Source: Jannaschia seohaensis
GTDB lineage: Bacteria; Pseudomonadota; Alphaproteobacteria; Rhodobacterales; Rhodobacteraceae
Direction: 5' to 3'
Assembly: GCF_900116765.1 (NCBI RefSeq)
Contig: NZ_UETC01000012.1
Coordinates: forward strand, 1 to 64,000
DNA: 64,000 bases
Made by a program: the position numbers and the translations under genes
Notes under the pieces: model-generated
Database searches by the model: none
What the model was told of the DNA's origin: nothing
What the model saw: the letters and a program-made list of their open reading frames with translations, nothing else
Part shown: positions 39,376 to 48,243 of the stretch, piece after piece
Layout of the letters: each line of letters begins with the position of its first letter
How positions within the stretch are numbered: the stretch's first letter is position 1

Positions 39376-40702
39376 ATGATCGACCTCCTCCCGGCGCTCG
39401 ACCCGCGCGACCTGATCTATACGGTCGTGGGGCTGGCCTTCTTCGGGCTGACGCTGCAACCGGCCCTGGCGCATGTGCGGCTACTCAACCTGCCGCTGTT
39501 CTACGTCCTCTTCGGGGCCTGCTTCGGCGGGATCACGCTGGTCCATATCGATCCGCTGCAAGGCGGCTGGCAGTCCGCGGTGATCGAGCACGCTTCGGAA
39601 CTGGTCGTCATCATCAGCCTCGCGGGGGCGGGGCTGGCCGTGGACAGGGTGGCCTCCTGGCGGTCCTGGAACGCGACCTGGCGTCGGCTGGGCATCACCA
39701 TGCCTCTGACGGTCGCGGCGGTCGGGCTGTTGGCCTGGGGCTGGCTGGGCCTGACGATCCCGGGGGCGCTGCTCCTCGCCGCGGCGCTGGCGCCGGCGGG
39801 CCTGGTGCTGGCGCGGTCGGTCCAGGTCTCCCCGCCCTGCACGGGGGAGAGCGACATGGAGGTCGCGCCGACCGCCGAGGCGGGTCTGAGCGACGGGCTG
39901 CCCTCTCCCTTCGTCTATCTGGCGATCTACGCGGTGACGCTCGGCATGGGAGAGGTCGTCCAGGGCGAGGCGTGGCTCTGGTCCTCGCTGACTCTTGATC
40001 TCGCCTACCGGGTCGCCGCGGGGCATGCTGGCCGGCATCGTGACGGGGTTCGCGTTCTCGAAGCTGGTCTTCTCACCGGTGGGCGACGGGGCGCAGGGGG
40101 CGTGGAATGCGGTGCTGGTGATCCTGTCGGCGACGCTGATCTCCTCCGGTGTGACGGAGGCGGTGGATGGATACGGCTTTCTCGCGGTGTTCTGCGCGGT
40201 GCGGGCCGGGCGGTTCAACACGCGGGGCACCGAGCACGAGGGCTATGAGCGCTATGTCCATCACGGGGCCGAGCAGTTGGAGGCGATCCTCCTGGCGCTG
40301 CTGCTGCTCTGGCTGGGGGTCTTCGCCGCCTCCGGCGCGCTTTTGGGGCTACGCTGGCAAGAGGTCGCCTTCGCGCTGCTCCTAATCTTCAGGGTGCGGC
40401 CGCTGGCGGGGACGCTGGGTCTGTTGGGCCATCATTGCCGCCTTCTGCCGCGCTGGGCGGTGGCGCTCTTCGGGATCCGCGGCATGGGCTCGATCCTCCG
40501 CATCGCCTACGCGCAGAACCATGCGGAATTCGCGGATATCGAGACGATCTGGCGGATCGCGGTGGTCACGATCCTGGGCTCAATCCTCGTGCATGGCCAT
40601 GCCGCCAACATGCTTCGCCCGAGGGAAGCCGGGATGGAGGTCGGGGATGTGTATCCCCATCGGGGCGGCCCGCATCGCACGGCGGAAAAGGACGCGACCT
40701 GA
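39376..40702 (+). pseudogene. Frameshifted, decayed NhaP-type cation:proton antiporter
   Basis: The first frame (ATG 39376) gives hydrophobic helices of a CPA1/NhaP antiporter (VVGLAFFGLTLQPALAHVR, LLNLPLFYVLFGACFGGI) up to LAYRVAAG near 40020; the continuation GMLAGIVTGFAFSKLVFSPV lies in the next frame to the TGA at 40700-40702. A single extra G in GGGG at 40020-40023 explains the shift. The ion-binding signatures are also eroded: where family members have TDPVLA the text is AGLVLARSVQV, and the usual GLND is GLSD. The late IRGMGSILRIAYAQNHAEF segment remains. A sequencing error could explain only the frameshift. Confidence 0.8.
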
Positions 40703-40727
40703 CGCGGCCGCGCCGGTGCCGGTCGGC

Positions 40728-41078
40728 TCAGGCGCAGAGGCGCTCGGCCTGGGCGACGAAGGTCTTGTAGCGCTGCCAGAACGCCTCATCCGACCGCCGG
40801 TCGGATTGGCGTGTGACCTGCGCCTGATGTGGATCCTTGAAGAACTGCACCGCGCGGGACTGGTCGCGGCGCGACAGCACGCTGTCGGCCGCCGCTTGCA
40901 CGCAGCCGCACAGGGTCGTGGAGGCCGCGCGGCGGTCGGCACGCAGGCAGGCCGTCTGCACCGGGCCCGTCGCGTAGGCGCGGGTGACCGTGGGCTGGCC
41001 CGCGTCGCGCCCGCCGCCGCAGGCCGACAGGACCAGACAGGCCGCCACGGCCGCCGAAAGCTTGATGGGGGTCTTCAC
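40728..41078 (-). CDS. Small lipoprotein of unknown function
   Basis: The 116-residue product has a lipoprotein signal with lipobox LSAC (cysteine about residue 20) followed by GGGRDAG. The mature part has three more cysteines (TACLRADRRAAS and TLCGCVQAAADS) and RQSDRRSDEAFWQRYKTF near the end. Similar proteins in Rhodobacteraceae are sometimes called 'arginine transporter' without support. It probably sits in the inner leaflet of the outer membrane or the periplasm. Confidence 0.72.
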   Translation of the reverse strand: MKTPIKLSAAVAACLVLSACGGGRDAGQPTVTRAYATGPVQTACLRADRRAASTTLCGCVQAAADSVLSRRDQSRAVQFFKDPHQAQVTRQSDRRSDEAFWQRYKTFVAQAERLCA

Positions 41079-41151
41079 TGCTCTGCCCTCCGCTCGATTT
41101 TTTGGCGGATCATGCCAGAGCCCGCGAATCGGAGCAATGCGGTGCGTGCCC

Positions 41152-41688
41152 TCAGGGCACAGGACAGGCGCGCGCCCGTGGCCCGTCGCAAACAGAGACC
41201 TGGGCGAGATAGGCCCCGGCCCGTTCTAGCGCCGCCCCGTCCGGGGCGTCTCCGGACCAGGCCCATTGCACGACATGCAGCGCCTCATGCCCGTCCACGC
41301 CCTTGAGCAGCATATAGGCCGGGCGTCCGTCGCGGGGCGAGGCCGGGCAGCCGACGACGGCCACGGCCACCTCGAACCCGTCCTCCTGCATCGAGGCGAC
41401 GGGCTGGAAGCCGCCCTCGGGGCAGGCCTGCACCGAGGCGGCTCCGAACGCCATCATCCAGGAGCCGACATTGGCGGTCGGCGGAAAGGTTTGAAGCGAG
41501 ATCCTCTGCGTCCAGTCCGATGCGCTCTCGCCCTCGGGGATCAGCTCCAGCAGGGCCGTTCCGGGGCCGCGGGCGCCCTCGGCCACGGCGAAGCCCTGGG
41601 GTATACCGGCCAGCAGGCGCTCCGCCGCTGTGGCGGGGGCCGCAACGGCCAGAGCCAGGACGACGAGGGAAAGGGCAGGGCGCTCCAT
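41152..41688 (-). CDS. Secreted protein of unknown function
   Basis: The 178-residue protein begins with a signal peptide (LSLVVLALAVAAPATAAE) and ends with a cysteine-containing tail VSVCDGPRARACPVP. The body has a conserved-looking NVGSWMMAFGAASVQACPEG and GHEALHVVQWAWSG. It should be periplasmic. It lies 73 bases upstream of the lipoprotein gene on the same strand, so the two may be co-transcribed. No family name comes to mind. Confidence 0.65.
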   Translation of the reverse strand: MERPALSLVVLALAVAAPATAAERLLAGIPQGFAVAEGARGPGTALLELIPEGESASDWTQRISLQTFPPTANVGSWMMAFGAASVQACPEGGFQPVASMQEDGFEVAVAVVGCPASPRDGRPAYMLLKGVDGHEALHVVQWAWSGDAPDGAALERAGAYLAQVSVCDGPRARACPVP

Positions 41689-41762
41689 GTCGGTCCTCCT
41701 GTTGCGATCCGCGGGACTATCGCGCCGCAATATGGCGCGAGCGGACCGGGATCGCGGCGGGA

Positions 41763-43052
41763 TCAGGCCGACTTTCGGGGCCTGCGGCGGCGGTTGCCGC
41801 CGCCGGGCCGCGCCCCTTGCGGGCGCCCCGCGCCGGCCGGTTTGCCCTGCGGGCGTCCGCCGCCCCCGCCGCGGCGACCGCCGCCGCCGCCTCCGCGCTT
41901 GGGCTTGGCCTCCTCTTGGGAGGGGGACCAGCGGCGGCCCGAGGCCACCGGGATCTCGCGCCGCAGCAGCTTTTCGATGTCCTTCAACTCGCCCATCTCG
42001 TCGGGCGCGCAAAGCGTGATCGCCGCCCCGTCCCGCCCGGCCCGCGCGGTGCGGCCGATGCGGTGGACATAGGTCTCCGCCACGTTGGGAAGCTCATAGT
42101 TGTAGACGTGCTTGACCACGGGGATGTCGAGCCCCCGCGCCGCCACATCCGTCGCCACCATCACCGGCGCATCGCCGCTGGAGAAGGCCTCCAGCGCGCG
42201 CATCCGCTGCCCCTGGGAGCGGTTGCCATGGACGGCCACCGCCTCCACGCCCGCTTTCGTCAGCTGCTTGGCCAGCCGGTCCGAGCCGTGCTTGGTGCGC
42301 GCGAAGACCAGGGCCGCCTCGCCCGGATGGGCCTGGAGCAGCTCCAGCAGGAGGGCGGGCTTCTCCGCCTTGGCGATGAAGTGGATCGACTGCTCGATCT
42401 TGTCGGCGGTCTGGCCCGAGGTCGCCACCTGCACCCGGACGGGCTTGGTCAGGTAGGTCGCCGCGAGGCTCTCCATCTCCTTCGGCATGGTGGCCGAGAA
42501 CAGCATCGTCTGCCGTTCGGCGGGCAGCTTGGCCGCAATCTTTCGAAGGTCGTGGATGAAGCCCATGTCGAGCATCTGGTCGGCCTCGTCCAGCACCAGG
42601 AAGCGGGTCTGAGCCAGCGTCACGGCGCCCCGGTCCATCAAGTCCAGCAGGCGGCCCGGCGTCGCGACCAGCAGGTCGACGCCCCGCTCCAGCCGCTTGA
42701 TCTGGGGGTTGATGCCGACGCCGCCCACGACCTTGGCCACGCGCAGATGCGACCCGGCGATGAAGCCGTCCAGGCTCTCGCCGATCTGGTTCACCAACTC
42801 GCGCGTCGGCGCGAGGATCAGGGCGCGGGCATTGCGCTTGGCCGGGCGCGCATCCTCCTCCAGCAGGTGCTGGGCGAGGGGCAGGCCGAAGGCGGCGGTC
42901 TTGCCGGTACCGGTCTGGGCGAGCCCCAGAACGTCGCGGCCTTGCAGGGCGGGCGGGATCGCCTGACGCTGGATCGGAGTGGGATCGGCGATCCCCATCT
43001 CGGCCAGCGCGGCGATAAGTCGGGGCTTCAGCCCCAGCATGTCGAAATCCAT
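41763..43052 (-). CDS. DEAD-box RNA helicase, RhlE-like
   Basis: The 429-residue helicase has all the motifs: Q motif (DPTPIQRQAIP), motif I AQTGTGKTAAF near residue 46, Ia PTRELVNQI, II VLDEADQMLD, III FSATMP, V DVAARGLDIP and VI HRIGRTARAGRDG. The C-terminal 60 residues are a Gly/Arg/Pro-rich tail (RGGGGGGRRGGGGGRPQG) of the type that binds RNA in cold-shock and ribosome-assembly helicases. The start MDFDMLGLKPRLIAAL is standard. Cellular RNA targets are unknown. Confidence 0.94.
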   Translation of the reverse strand: MDFDMLGLKPRLIAALAEMGIADPTPIQRQAIPPALQGRDVLGLAQTGTGKTAAFGLPLAQHLLEEDARPAKRNARALILAPTRELVNQIGESLDGFIAGSHLRVAKVVGGVGINPQIKRLERGVDLLVATPGRLLDLMDRGAVTLAQTRFLVLDEADQMLDMGFIHDLRKIAAKLPAERQTMLFSATMPKEMESLAATYLTKPVRVQVATSGQTADKIEQSIHFIAKAEKPALLLELLQAHPGEAALVFARTKHGSDRLAKQLTKAGVEAVAVHGNRSQGQRMRALEAFSSGDAPVMVATDVAARGLDIPVVKHVYNYELPNVAETYVHRIGRTARAGRDGAAITLCAPDEMGELKDIEKLLRREIPVASGRRWSPSQEEAKPKRGGGGGGRRGGGGGRPQGKPAGAGRPQGARPGGGNRRRRPRKSA

Positions 43053-43350
43053 AATCGTGTCCTCTGGCGCCAGACGCGCCATGATGCGCCATCCTGCGGC
43101 GCGTGGGAGGCGCGGCGCTCTGCCGCGCGCCCTCCCGGCGTGATCCAAGGGAAAGCGTCCCGCCCGTCGTCGGGGACGTCCCGCATGGACGTCCGGCTCA
43201 CGCAACCCGAGGGGCGGGGTCAAGGGGCATGTGGGCCAGCGCGGCGGTCCCGTCAACCCGCCGATCGGCGGCATTCGCGATCTCGGGGCTTGAGCCACAG
43301 GCCCGATGGGGCCACGCTGCCGGGCAGCCGCCCCAACCCTCGGAGCTGAC

Positions 43351-44643
43351 ATGAAATCTTCGCTCGCCCTGCTCTCGCCCGCAATCCTGGCGGCGGCGTC
43401 CTTCGGGGCCGAGGCCCAGAACCGGATCGACCTGATCCGCCCCGACGCGCCGGAACGGGCCGCGCTGGGCGACTATCCGGTGGGGGTTCGCACGGTTCAG
43501 TTCACCGATCCGGGCCGGATCGACATCCTCTCGACCCCGGCGGAGGGCGAGATCCCGACCGTGGATCGCAGCCTGACGGTCGAGATCTGGTATCCCGCCG
43601 CCGACGGCACCGCGCCGGGCGGGCGCTACACGGCGCTTTTGCGCGACGGGGAGACGGAGGTGACGCTCACCGGCCGGGCCGCGCGGGACGCGGCGCCCGC
43701 CTTGGGGGAGTTTCCCCTGGTGATCCTGTCCCATGGCTATCCGGGCAACCGGTTCCTGATGTCCCATCTGGGGGAAAACCTGGCCTCCAAGGGCTTCGTC
43801 GTGGCCGCCGCCGACCACCCGGACTCGACCTATGACGATCAGGGGCCGTTTCCCTCGACGCTCTATAACCGGCCGCTGGATCAGGCTTTTCTGCTCGACG
43901 CGATGGCGGGGCTCGATGACGAGGTCGGGGCGATCACCGATACCGACCGGACCGGCATCGTCGGCTATTCCATGGGCGGATATGGCGCGCTGATCTTCGG
44001 GGGCGGGGGCCTGTCGCAGACGGCGGTGACCCGGACGGAGCCCGCCTTCTTCGCCGCGCCCCAGGGCCTGCTGTCACGCCACGCCGCAGGGTCCGAGACG
44101 CTTGCCGCGCTGGCCGACGACGGGGTGCGGGCCATCGTCGCGATCGGCCCTTGGGGCCGCAATCGGGAGTTTTGGGACGCCGAGGGCCTCGCGGGTGTGG
44201 AGAAACCGCTATTCCTGGTGGCCGGGTCTGTCGACGATGTCTCGGACTACCCTGCGATGCGGCAGATCTTCGAGGAGACCACGGGCGTCACGCGCTATCT
44301 GCTGACTTTCGAGGGCGCCAATCACAATGCCGCCGCGCCCATCCCCGCGCCGGCCGAGGCCTGGGAGGGGGAGGGCCAGTCGCCCTTCGACCATTATGCC
44401 GATGCGGTCTGGGACACTGTGCGGATGAACAACGTGCTCCAGCACTTCGCGACGGTGTTCTTCGAATTGCACCTTCAGGGGTTCAGCGCGGCCGCCGATT
44501 ACCTGGACGTGGTGGAGCGGGCCGAGGACGGGGTCTGGGATCTCGGCGAGGAGGGCGAGCCGACCGCCGCTCACAGCTATTGGCTCGGCTTCCCCAACCG
44601 GACGGCCGTCGGTTTGAGGCTGGAGCAGCGCGTGGCCGAGTAG
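43351..44643 (+). CDS. Secreted alpha/beta hydrolase
   Basis: The 430-residue protein carries a signal peptide (MKSSLALLSPAILAAASFGA) and an alpha/beta-hydrolase domain related to PAF acetylhydrolase or dienelactone hydrolase-like proteins: oxyanion-hole strand FPLVILSHGYPGNR, nucleophile elbow IVGYSMGGYGAL near residue 210, and a late FEGANHNAAA that probably holds the catalytic histidine. It acts in the periplasm or outside the cell on an unknown ester or lactone. About 300 bases separate it from the divergent helicase. Confidence 0.82.
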   Translation: MKSSLALLSPAILAAASFGAEAQNRIDLIRPDAPERAALGDYPVGVRTVQFTDPGRIDILSTPAEGEIPTVDRSLTVEIWYPAADGTAPGGRYTALLRDGETEVTLTGRAARDAAPALGEFPLVILSHGYPGNRFLMSHLGENLASKGFVVAAADHPDSTYDDQGPFPSTLYNRPLDQAFLLDAMAGLDDEVGAITDTDRTGIVGYSMGGYGALIFGGGGLSQTAVTRTEPAFFAAPQGLLSRHAAGSETLAALADDGVRAIVAIGPWGRNREFWDAEGLAGVEKPLFLVAGSVDDVSDYPAMRQIFEETTGVTRYLLTFEGANHNAAAPIPAPAEAWEGEGQSPFDHYADAVWDTVRMNNVLQHFATVFFELHLQGFSAAADYLDVVERAEDGVWDLGEEGEPTAAHSYWLGFPNRTAVGLRLEQRVAE

Positions 44644-44665
44644 GGGGTGCGCCGCCGCTGGCGGC

Positions 44666-44788
44666 TCAGCCCTTGCCGCTGGCCTTGACCTGGACCGGGC
44701 GTCCCTTGGTCGAGCGGGACCAGGGCATCGGCGTGCTCTCGGTGCGGGCGGCTTCGATGGTGCGGTCCAACCAGATCTTGCGGGACAT
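44666..44788 (-). CDS. Small basic protein of 40 residues
   Basis: A 40-codon frame starts at ATG 44788 with AAGGAG seven bases upstream and ends at TGA 44666. The product is MSRKIWLDRTIEAARTEST followed by PMPWSRSTKGRPVQVKASGKG: basic with a tryptophan in PMPW. The clear ribosome-binding site and the strong coding bias argue that it is real. I recall similar short proteins starting MSRK in Rhodobacteraceae annotated only as hypothetical. It converges with the secreted hydrolase gene. Confidence 0.6.
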   Translation of the reverse strand: MSRKIWLDRTIEAARTESTPMPWSRSTKGRPVQVKASGKG

Positions 44789-45017
44789 GATGCGTTCTCC
44801 TTGCGTTAACCTCACCCTGGCGGATGGCTGCGGCGGAGAAAGGGCGCGATCTGGGAGGTCTCGGGGAAGAGTTGCGGCCCCGCCGGAGCGGGACCGTGGC
44901 GGAAGCAGGGCAGAGGCGGAAAAGGTGAACTAGGTCAGCGGGTAAGGCCCAGCGTCTTGTGTTTCGCTCTGACGTACGGTCGCACGAAAACGATCGGATC
45001 GTTTCGACCCAGGCGAC

Positions 45018-45764
45018 TTAGAGGCGGATGGCCGCGATCAGCCGGCCGTAATCGGCCTCTCCGGCATGGGTGGTCCGGCGGTAGGAATAGAACCGAGCCG
45101 GATCCGAATAGGTGCAATGGCCGGTCCATTCCGCCTCCACCCCCGCGCGGCGCAGGCGGTGCAGTCCATATCCGACCAGGTCGAATTGGAACCGGTCGCC
45201 CTTGCCGTTGGCGAAGAAGCGCGGCGCGGCGTCGTCCTCGGCCAGGAAAGTGTCGAGGAATTCCGGCCCGACCTCATAGGCGCGCTGGCTGATCGAGGGG
45301 CCGATGGCCGCGCGGATGCGGTCGCGCGCGGCGCCCAGCGCTTCCATCCCGTCGACGGTCGCCTCCAGCACGCCCGCCAAAGCGCCTTTCCAGCCGGCAT
45401 GAGCGGCGCCGATCACGCCCGCCTCCGGGTCGTGGAACAGCACGGGCTGGCAGTCGGCGGTCAGGATCGTCAGCACCTCGCCGGGCGTCGCCGTCACCAG
45501 CGCGTCGGCGCGGGCAGGCGGATCCTCCTCGGTCCCGTCGATGGTCACGACCGCCGCCGAATGCACCTGATGCACGCCGCGCAACCGCCCGCCCATCTCG
45601 CGGGCGACCCGTGCGCGATTGGTCGCCACCGCATCCGACTGGTCAGAGGAACCGGTGCCGCAGTTGAGCCCTGCGAACACCCCCGACGAGGCGCCGCCCT
45701 TGCGCGTGAAGAAACCGTGGGCGACGTCGCCCAACAGGTCGGAGCGCAGGATCTCCAGCGTCAT
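45018..45764 (-). CDS. pgeF: Peptidoglycan editing factor PgeF (YfiH/DUF152)
   Basis: The 248-residue protein is of the laccase-domain YfiH family, which removes L-serine-containing errors from peptidoglycan precursors and can also cleave purine nucleosides. Metal ligands are visible in GVHQVHSAAVV (His), TADCQPVLF (Cys) and GAAHAGWKG (His). The start overlaps the end of the methyltransferase gene (ATGA at 45761-45764), making it the third gene of the lgt operon. Confidence 0.93.
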   Translation of the reverse strand: MTLEILRSDLLGDVAHGFFTRKGGASSGVFAGLNCGTGSSDQSDAVATNRARVAREMGGRLRGVHQVHSAAVVTIDGTEEDPPARADALVTATPGEVLTILTADCQPVLFHDPEAGVIGAAHAGWKGALAGVLEATVDGMEALGAARDRIRAAIGPSISQRAYEVGPEFLDTFLAEDDAAPRFFANGKGDRFQFDLVGYGLHRLRRAGVEAEWTGHCTYSDPARFYSYRRTTHAGEADYGRLIAAIRL

Positions 45765-46798
45765 GCGGGGGCCTCCAATCCAGGCGGCAGGGCTGCGCCG
45801 GGAGCGGCCAGACCCATCACCTTGAACAGGTCGCCCATCTCGGCGGGGTGGGTCAAGCGGCGATGGGCGCGGACGATCTCCTCCGTCTTTGGCCCTTGGG
45901 CCAGGGCATTGGCGCGGGCGGTGATGCCGAGCCGCTCCAACCAGACGCCTTGCCGCGTCATCGCGCTGACATGGGGCGCGGCGGCGGCCAAGGCGGCGAA
46001 GTCGACATGGGCGGTCAGGTCCGCAGTGCCGGGCGCGTCCAGCGGATCGACCGGCGCCCCGGCCCTGAGCGCCTGAAGCGTGTCGCCCTGGCTCTGCCAA
46101 TGGCCGTAATCGACGAAGAGGGCGACGCCGCCATGGGTGAGCCGGTCGGCCACGGTCTGGACGATGCCGGGCAGGGCGGGGCAGCGTTCGACCAGCGTGC
46201 CGTCGGGGACGTTGCGATCCACCAGTTCGGGCACGGGGACGGGCGGCCCCAGGGCGAAGGCCAGGGCGTCGTCCTGGACCGTCACCAGCCGCTCGCGCCA
46301 GGCGGCGCCGTCGCGGACATGCTGCCTGATGGGCAGTGCGTCGAGAAACTCGTTGGCGACGAGGAAGGTCGGCATCGCTGGCAGACCCTCGACCGTGTCG
46401 TGCCATGTGGGGCGATGGGCGGCGAGCGTCTCGGCCTGGACGGCGCGCATGGCGGCCGACGCCTCCACCAGATGGAGCCGGGCGGCGTCGTGAAAGCCGG
46501 GCACGCCGCGCGTCGCCCGCAGCGCGTCCGCCATCAGCGTCCCGCGGCCCGGCCCCAGCTCGGCCAGGGCGAAGGGCGCCGGGCGTCCCTGGTCCAGCCA
46601 GGCCTGCGCCAGGGCGAGGCCGACCATCTCGCCGAACATCTGGCTGATCTCTGGGGCGGTGGTGAAATCCGTACCGAGCGGGTCGCGGGTGGCGTAATAA
46701 CCCGCCTCGGGGTCGAGCAGCGCGTCGGCCATGTAATCCGCCACCGTCAGCGGACCTGTGGCGCGGATGCGCGCGATCAGGCGGTCGGCGAGGGTCAC
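45761..46798 (-). CDS. SAM-dependent methyltransferase, MidA/NDUFAF7 family
   Basis: The 345-residue protein (DUF185) has the SAM-binding sequence ALAELGPGRGTLMADALR near residue 78, TFLVANEFLDALPIRQ near residue 148 and ALFVDYGH. Its eukaryotic homologue NDUFAF7 dimethylates an arginine of NADH dehydrogenase subunit NDUFS2; the bacterial protein is thought to do likewise for complex I. Translation starts at a GTG (46798) overlapping the lgt stop as GTGA. Lgt-MidA-PgeF is a recurrent alphaproteobacterial operon. Confidence 0.92.
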   Translation of the reverse strand: MTLADRLIARIRATGPLTVADYMADALLDPEAGYYATRDPLGTDFTTAPEISQMFGEMVGLALAQAWLDQGRPAPFALAELGPGRGTLMADALRATRGVPGFHDAARLHLVEASAAMRAVQAETLAAHRPTWHDTVEGLPAMPTFLVANEFLDALPIRQHVRDGAAWRERLVTVQDDALAFALGPPVPVPELVDRNVPDGTLVERCPALPGIVQTVADRLTHGGVALFVDYGHWQSQGDTLQALRAGAPVDPLDAPGTADLTAHVDFAALAAAAPHVSAMTRQGVWLERLGITARANALAQGPKTEEIVRAHRRLTHPAEMGDLFKVMGLAAPGAALPPGLEAPA

Positions 46799-47691
46799 GT
46801 TCGGGTGCGGGTCGTCGCGAGGACCACGGCGACGACCAGCAGACCTGCGGCGATCATCGGCAGCGACAGCACCTGGCCCATTGTCAGGCCCCAGCTCTCG
46901 GTGAATCGGACGACATGGCCGAGCGGGTTGTCGACGGTGATGTATTGCGCGTCGGCCTGCCGGAAGGCTTCCACCACGGTGCGCGCCGCGCCATAGCCCG
47001 TCAGGAACAGCCCGAGGATCAGGCCCCGCCGCTTGAGCCCCCCGCGCAGACCCACCCACCAGAGCGCGACCAGCAGCACCGCCCCCTCCAGGGTCGCCTG
47101 ATAGATCTGCGACGGATGGCGCGCGCAGAACTCGCCGACATTGGTGCAGGCCTGCGCCGCGTCGCCGGGAAAGATCACGCCCCAGGGCATGTCGGTCGGA
47201 CGGCCCCAGAGCTCGGCATTGATGAAATTGGCGATCCGGCCGAGGCCCAGGCCCAGCGGTGCCACCATCGCCGCGATGTCGAGGATCGACAGGATCGGGA
47301 TCTTGTGGCGCCAGGCATAGGCAGTGACCGCGATCGCCGTGCCCAGCGCGCCGCCATGGAACGCCATTCCCCCTTGCCAGACGGCGACGATCTCCAGCGG
47401 TTGCGCCAGATAGTAGCCCGGTTGGTAGATCAGCACGTAACCCAGCCGCCCCCCGACCACGATGCCCAGCACGATCCAGGTCATCACGTCCTCGACCTGC
47501 GCCTTGGTCATCGGCATCTGGCCCTTCGGCCAGAGCGCGGGCCGCGTCACCAGCCAGCGCGCCATCCACCAGCCGCCGACAATGCCCGCGATATAGGCCA
47601 GCGCATACCAGCGCAGGGTGAAGACGAAGAAACCCAGGTCCAGGCTGAACAGGTCCGGCGAGACGTCGGGGAAGGGGAGGGCGAAGACCAT
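46795..47691 (-). CDS. lgt: Prolipoprotein diacylglyceryl transferase
   Basis: Lgt transfers diacylglycerol to the lipobox cysteine of preprolipoproteins. The 298-residue protein has about seven membrane helices, MAFHGGALGTA with the catalytic histidine and the signature GRIANFINAELWGRPTD near residue 148, and RHPSQIYQATLEG. The start MVFALPFPDVSP is used; the longer frame adds a Pro/Gly-rich segment. It heads lgt-midA-pgeF, and the small lipoprotein at 40728 would be a substrate. Confidence 0.96.
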   Translation of the reverse strand: MVFALPFPDVSPDLFSLDLGFFVFTLRWYALAYIAGIVGGWWMARWLVTRPALWPKGQMPMTKAQVEDVMTWIVLGIVVGGRLGYVLIYQPGYYLAQPLEIVAVWQGGMAFHGGALGTAIAVTAYAWRHKIPILSILDIAAMVAPLGLGLGRIANFINAELWGRPTDMPWGVIFPGDAAQACTNVGEFCARHPSQIYQATLEGAVLLVALWWVGLRGGLKRRGLILGLFLTGYGAARTVVEAFRQADAQYITVDNPLGHVVRFTESWGLTMGQVLSLPMIAAGLLVVAVVLATTRTRT

Positions 47692-47794
47692 GTCTGCCCT
47701 CTGCCCCGGCCCGCCTGGAGGGTCAACCGGGCCCGCGCTTGCCCCGGGCGCGCCTGGGGGCCATATGATTAAGGAAAGCAACGGAGTGACCACC

Positions 47795-48052
47795 ATGCAG
47801 AGCCGCAACCGTTTGATGGACGATCTCGGTCAATTGATGACCAACGCGATGGGCGTGGCGCAGGGCGCCCGGGAAGAGGCCGAGACGGCGATGAAGTCGA
47901 TGCTGGACCGCTGGATGGCGGACCGCGACTTCGTCACCCGGGAAGAGTTCGACGCGGTCCGCGCGATGGCGCAAAAGGCGCGTGAGGAAAACGACGCGCT
48001 CCGCGCCCGGCTGGACGCGCTCGAAGGCAAGCACGGCGCCGCGACCCACTGA
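47795..48052 (+). CDS. ubiK: Ubiquinone biosynthesis accessory factor UbiK
   Basis: This 85-residue protein (BMFP family) has an N-terminal amphipathic helix MQSRNRLMDDLGQLMTNAMG and a C-terminal coiled coil REEFDAVRAMAQKAREENDA to RLDALEGK, the UbiK layout that allows trimers and membrane contact. It supports ubiquinone synthesis under oxic conditions through interaction with UbiJ. The ATG at 47795 has GGAG close upstream; an ATG at 47765 is an alternative. It is divergent from lgt. Confidence 0.9.
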   Translation: MQSRNRLMDDLGQLMTNAMGVAQGAREEAETAMKSMLDRWMADRDFVTREEFDAVRAMAQKAREENDALRARLDALEGKHGAATH

Positions 48053-48078
48053 GGACGGCGCCCGGCTGTGCGCGGGGA

Positions 48079-48134
48079 GGGGGGCTCTGCCCCCCGCCTG
48101 CGGCCCCCCCCGGGATATTTTTACAGGGAAGAAA
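48079..48134. repeat. GC-rich hairpin intergenic repeat (copy 5)
   Basis: Perfect stem GGGGGGC-TCT-GCCCCCC at 48079-48095, then a C-run and the CGGGATATTTTTACAGGGAA signature. It resembles copies 1 and 3 and sits just after ubiK, where it could also terminate transcription. Confidence 0.8.
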
Positions 48135-48187
48135 GAGGCGCGGGATTTATTTGATCCCGGACGCGTCGGCTCTGGTCGACGTGGCTG

Positions 48188-48239
48188 TTGACCTGAACCC
48201 GGCGCTTCTGTTTGAGGTTGTGTAACTAGTTACAGGAGG
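48188..48239 (+). promoter_or_regulatory. Probable operator-controlled promoter of the dimethylglycine dehydrogenase operon
   Basis: A possible -35 element TTGACC (48188-48193) stands 17 bases before a weak TTTGAG -10. A perfect 14-bp palindrome, TGTAACTAGTTACA (48221-48234), follows and its last base is the first base of the ribosome-binding site AGGAGG (48234-48239), which precedes the ATG at 48244 by four bases. The GT-N-AC form of the palindrome is typical of GntR-type operators. A repressor bound there would cover the start of the message. The regulator gene is not adjacent. Confidence 0.5.
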
Positions 48240-48243
48240 CATC

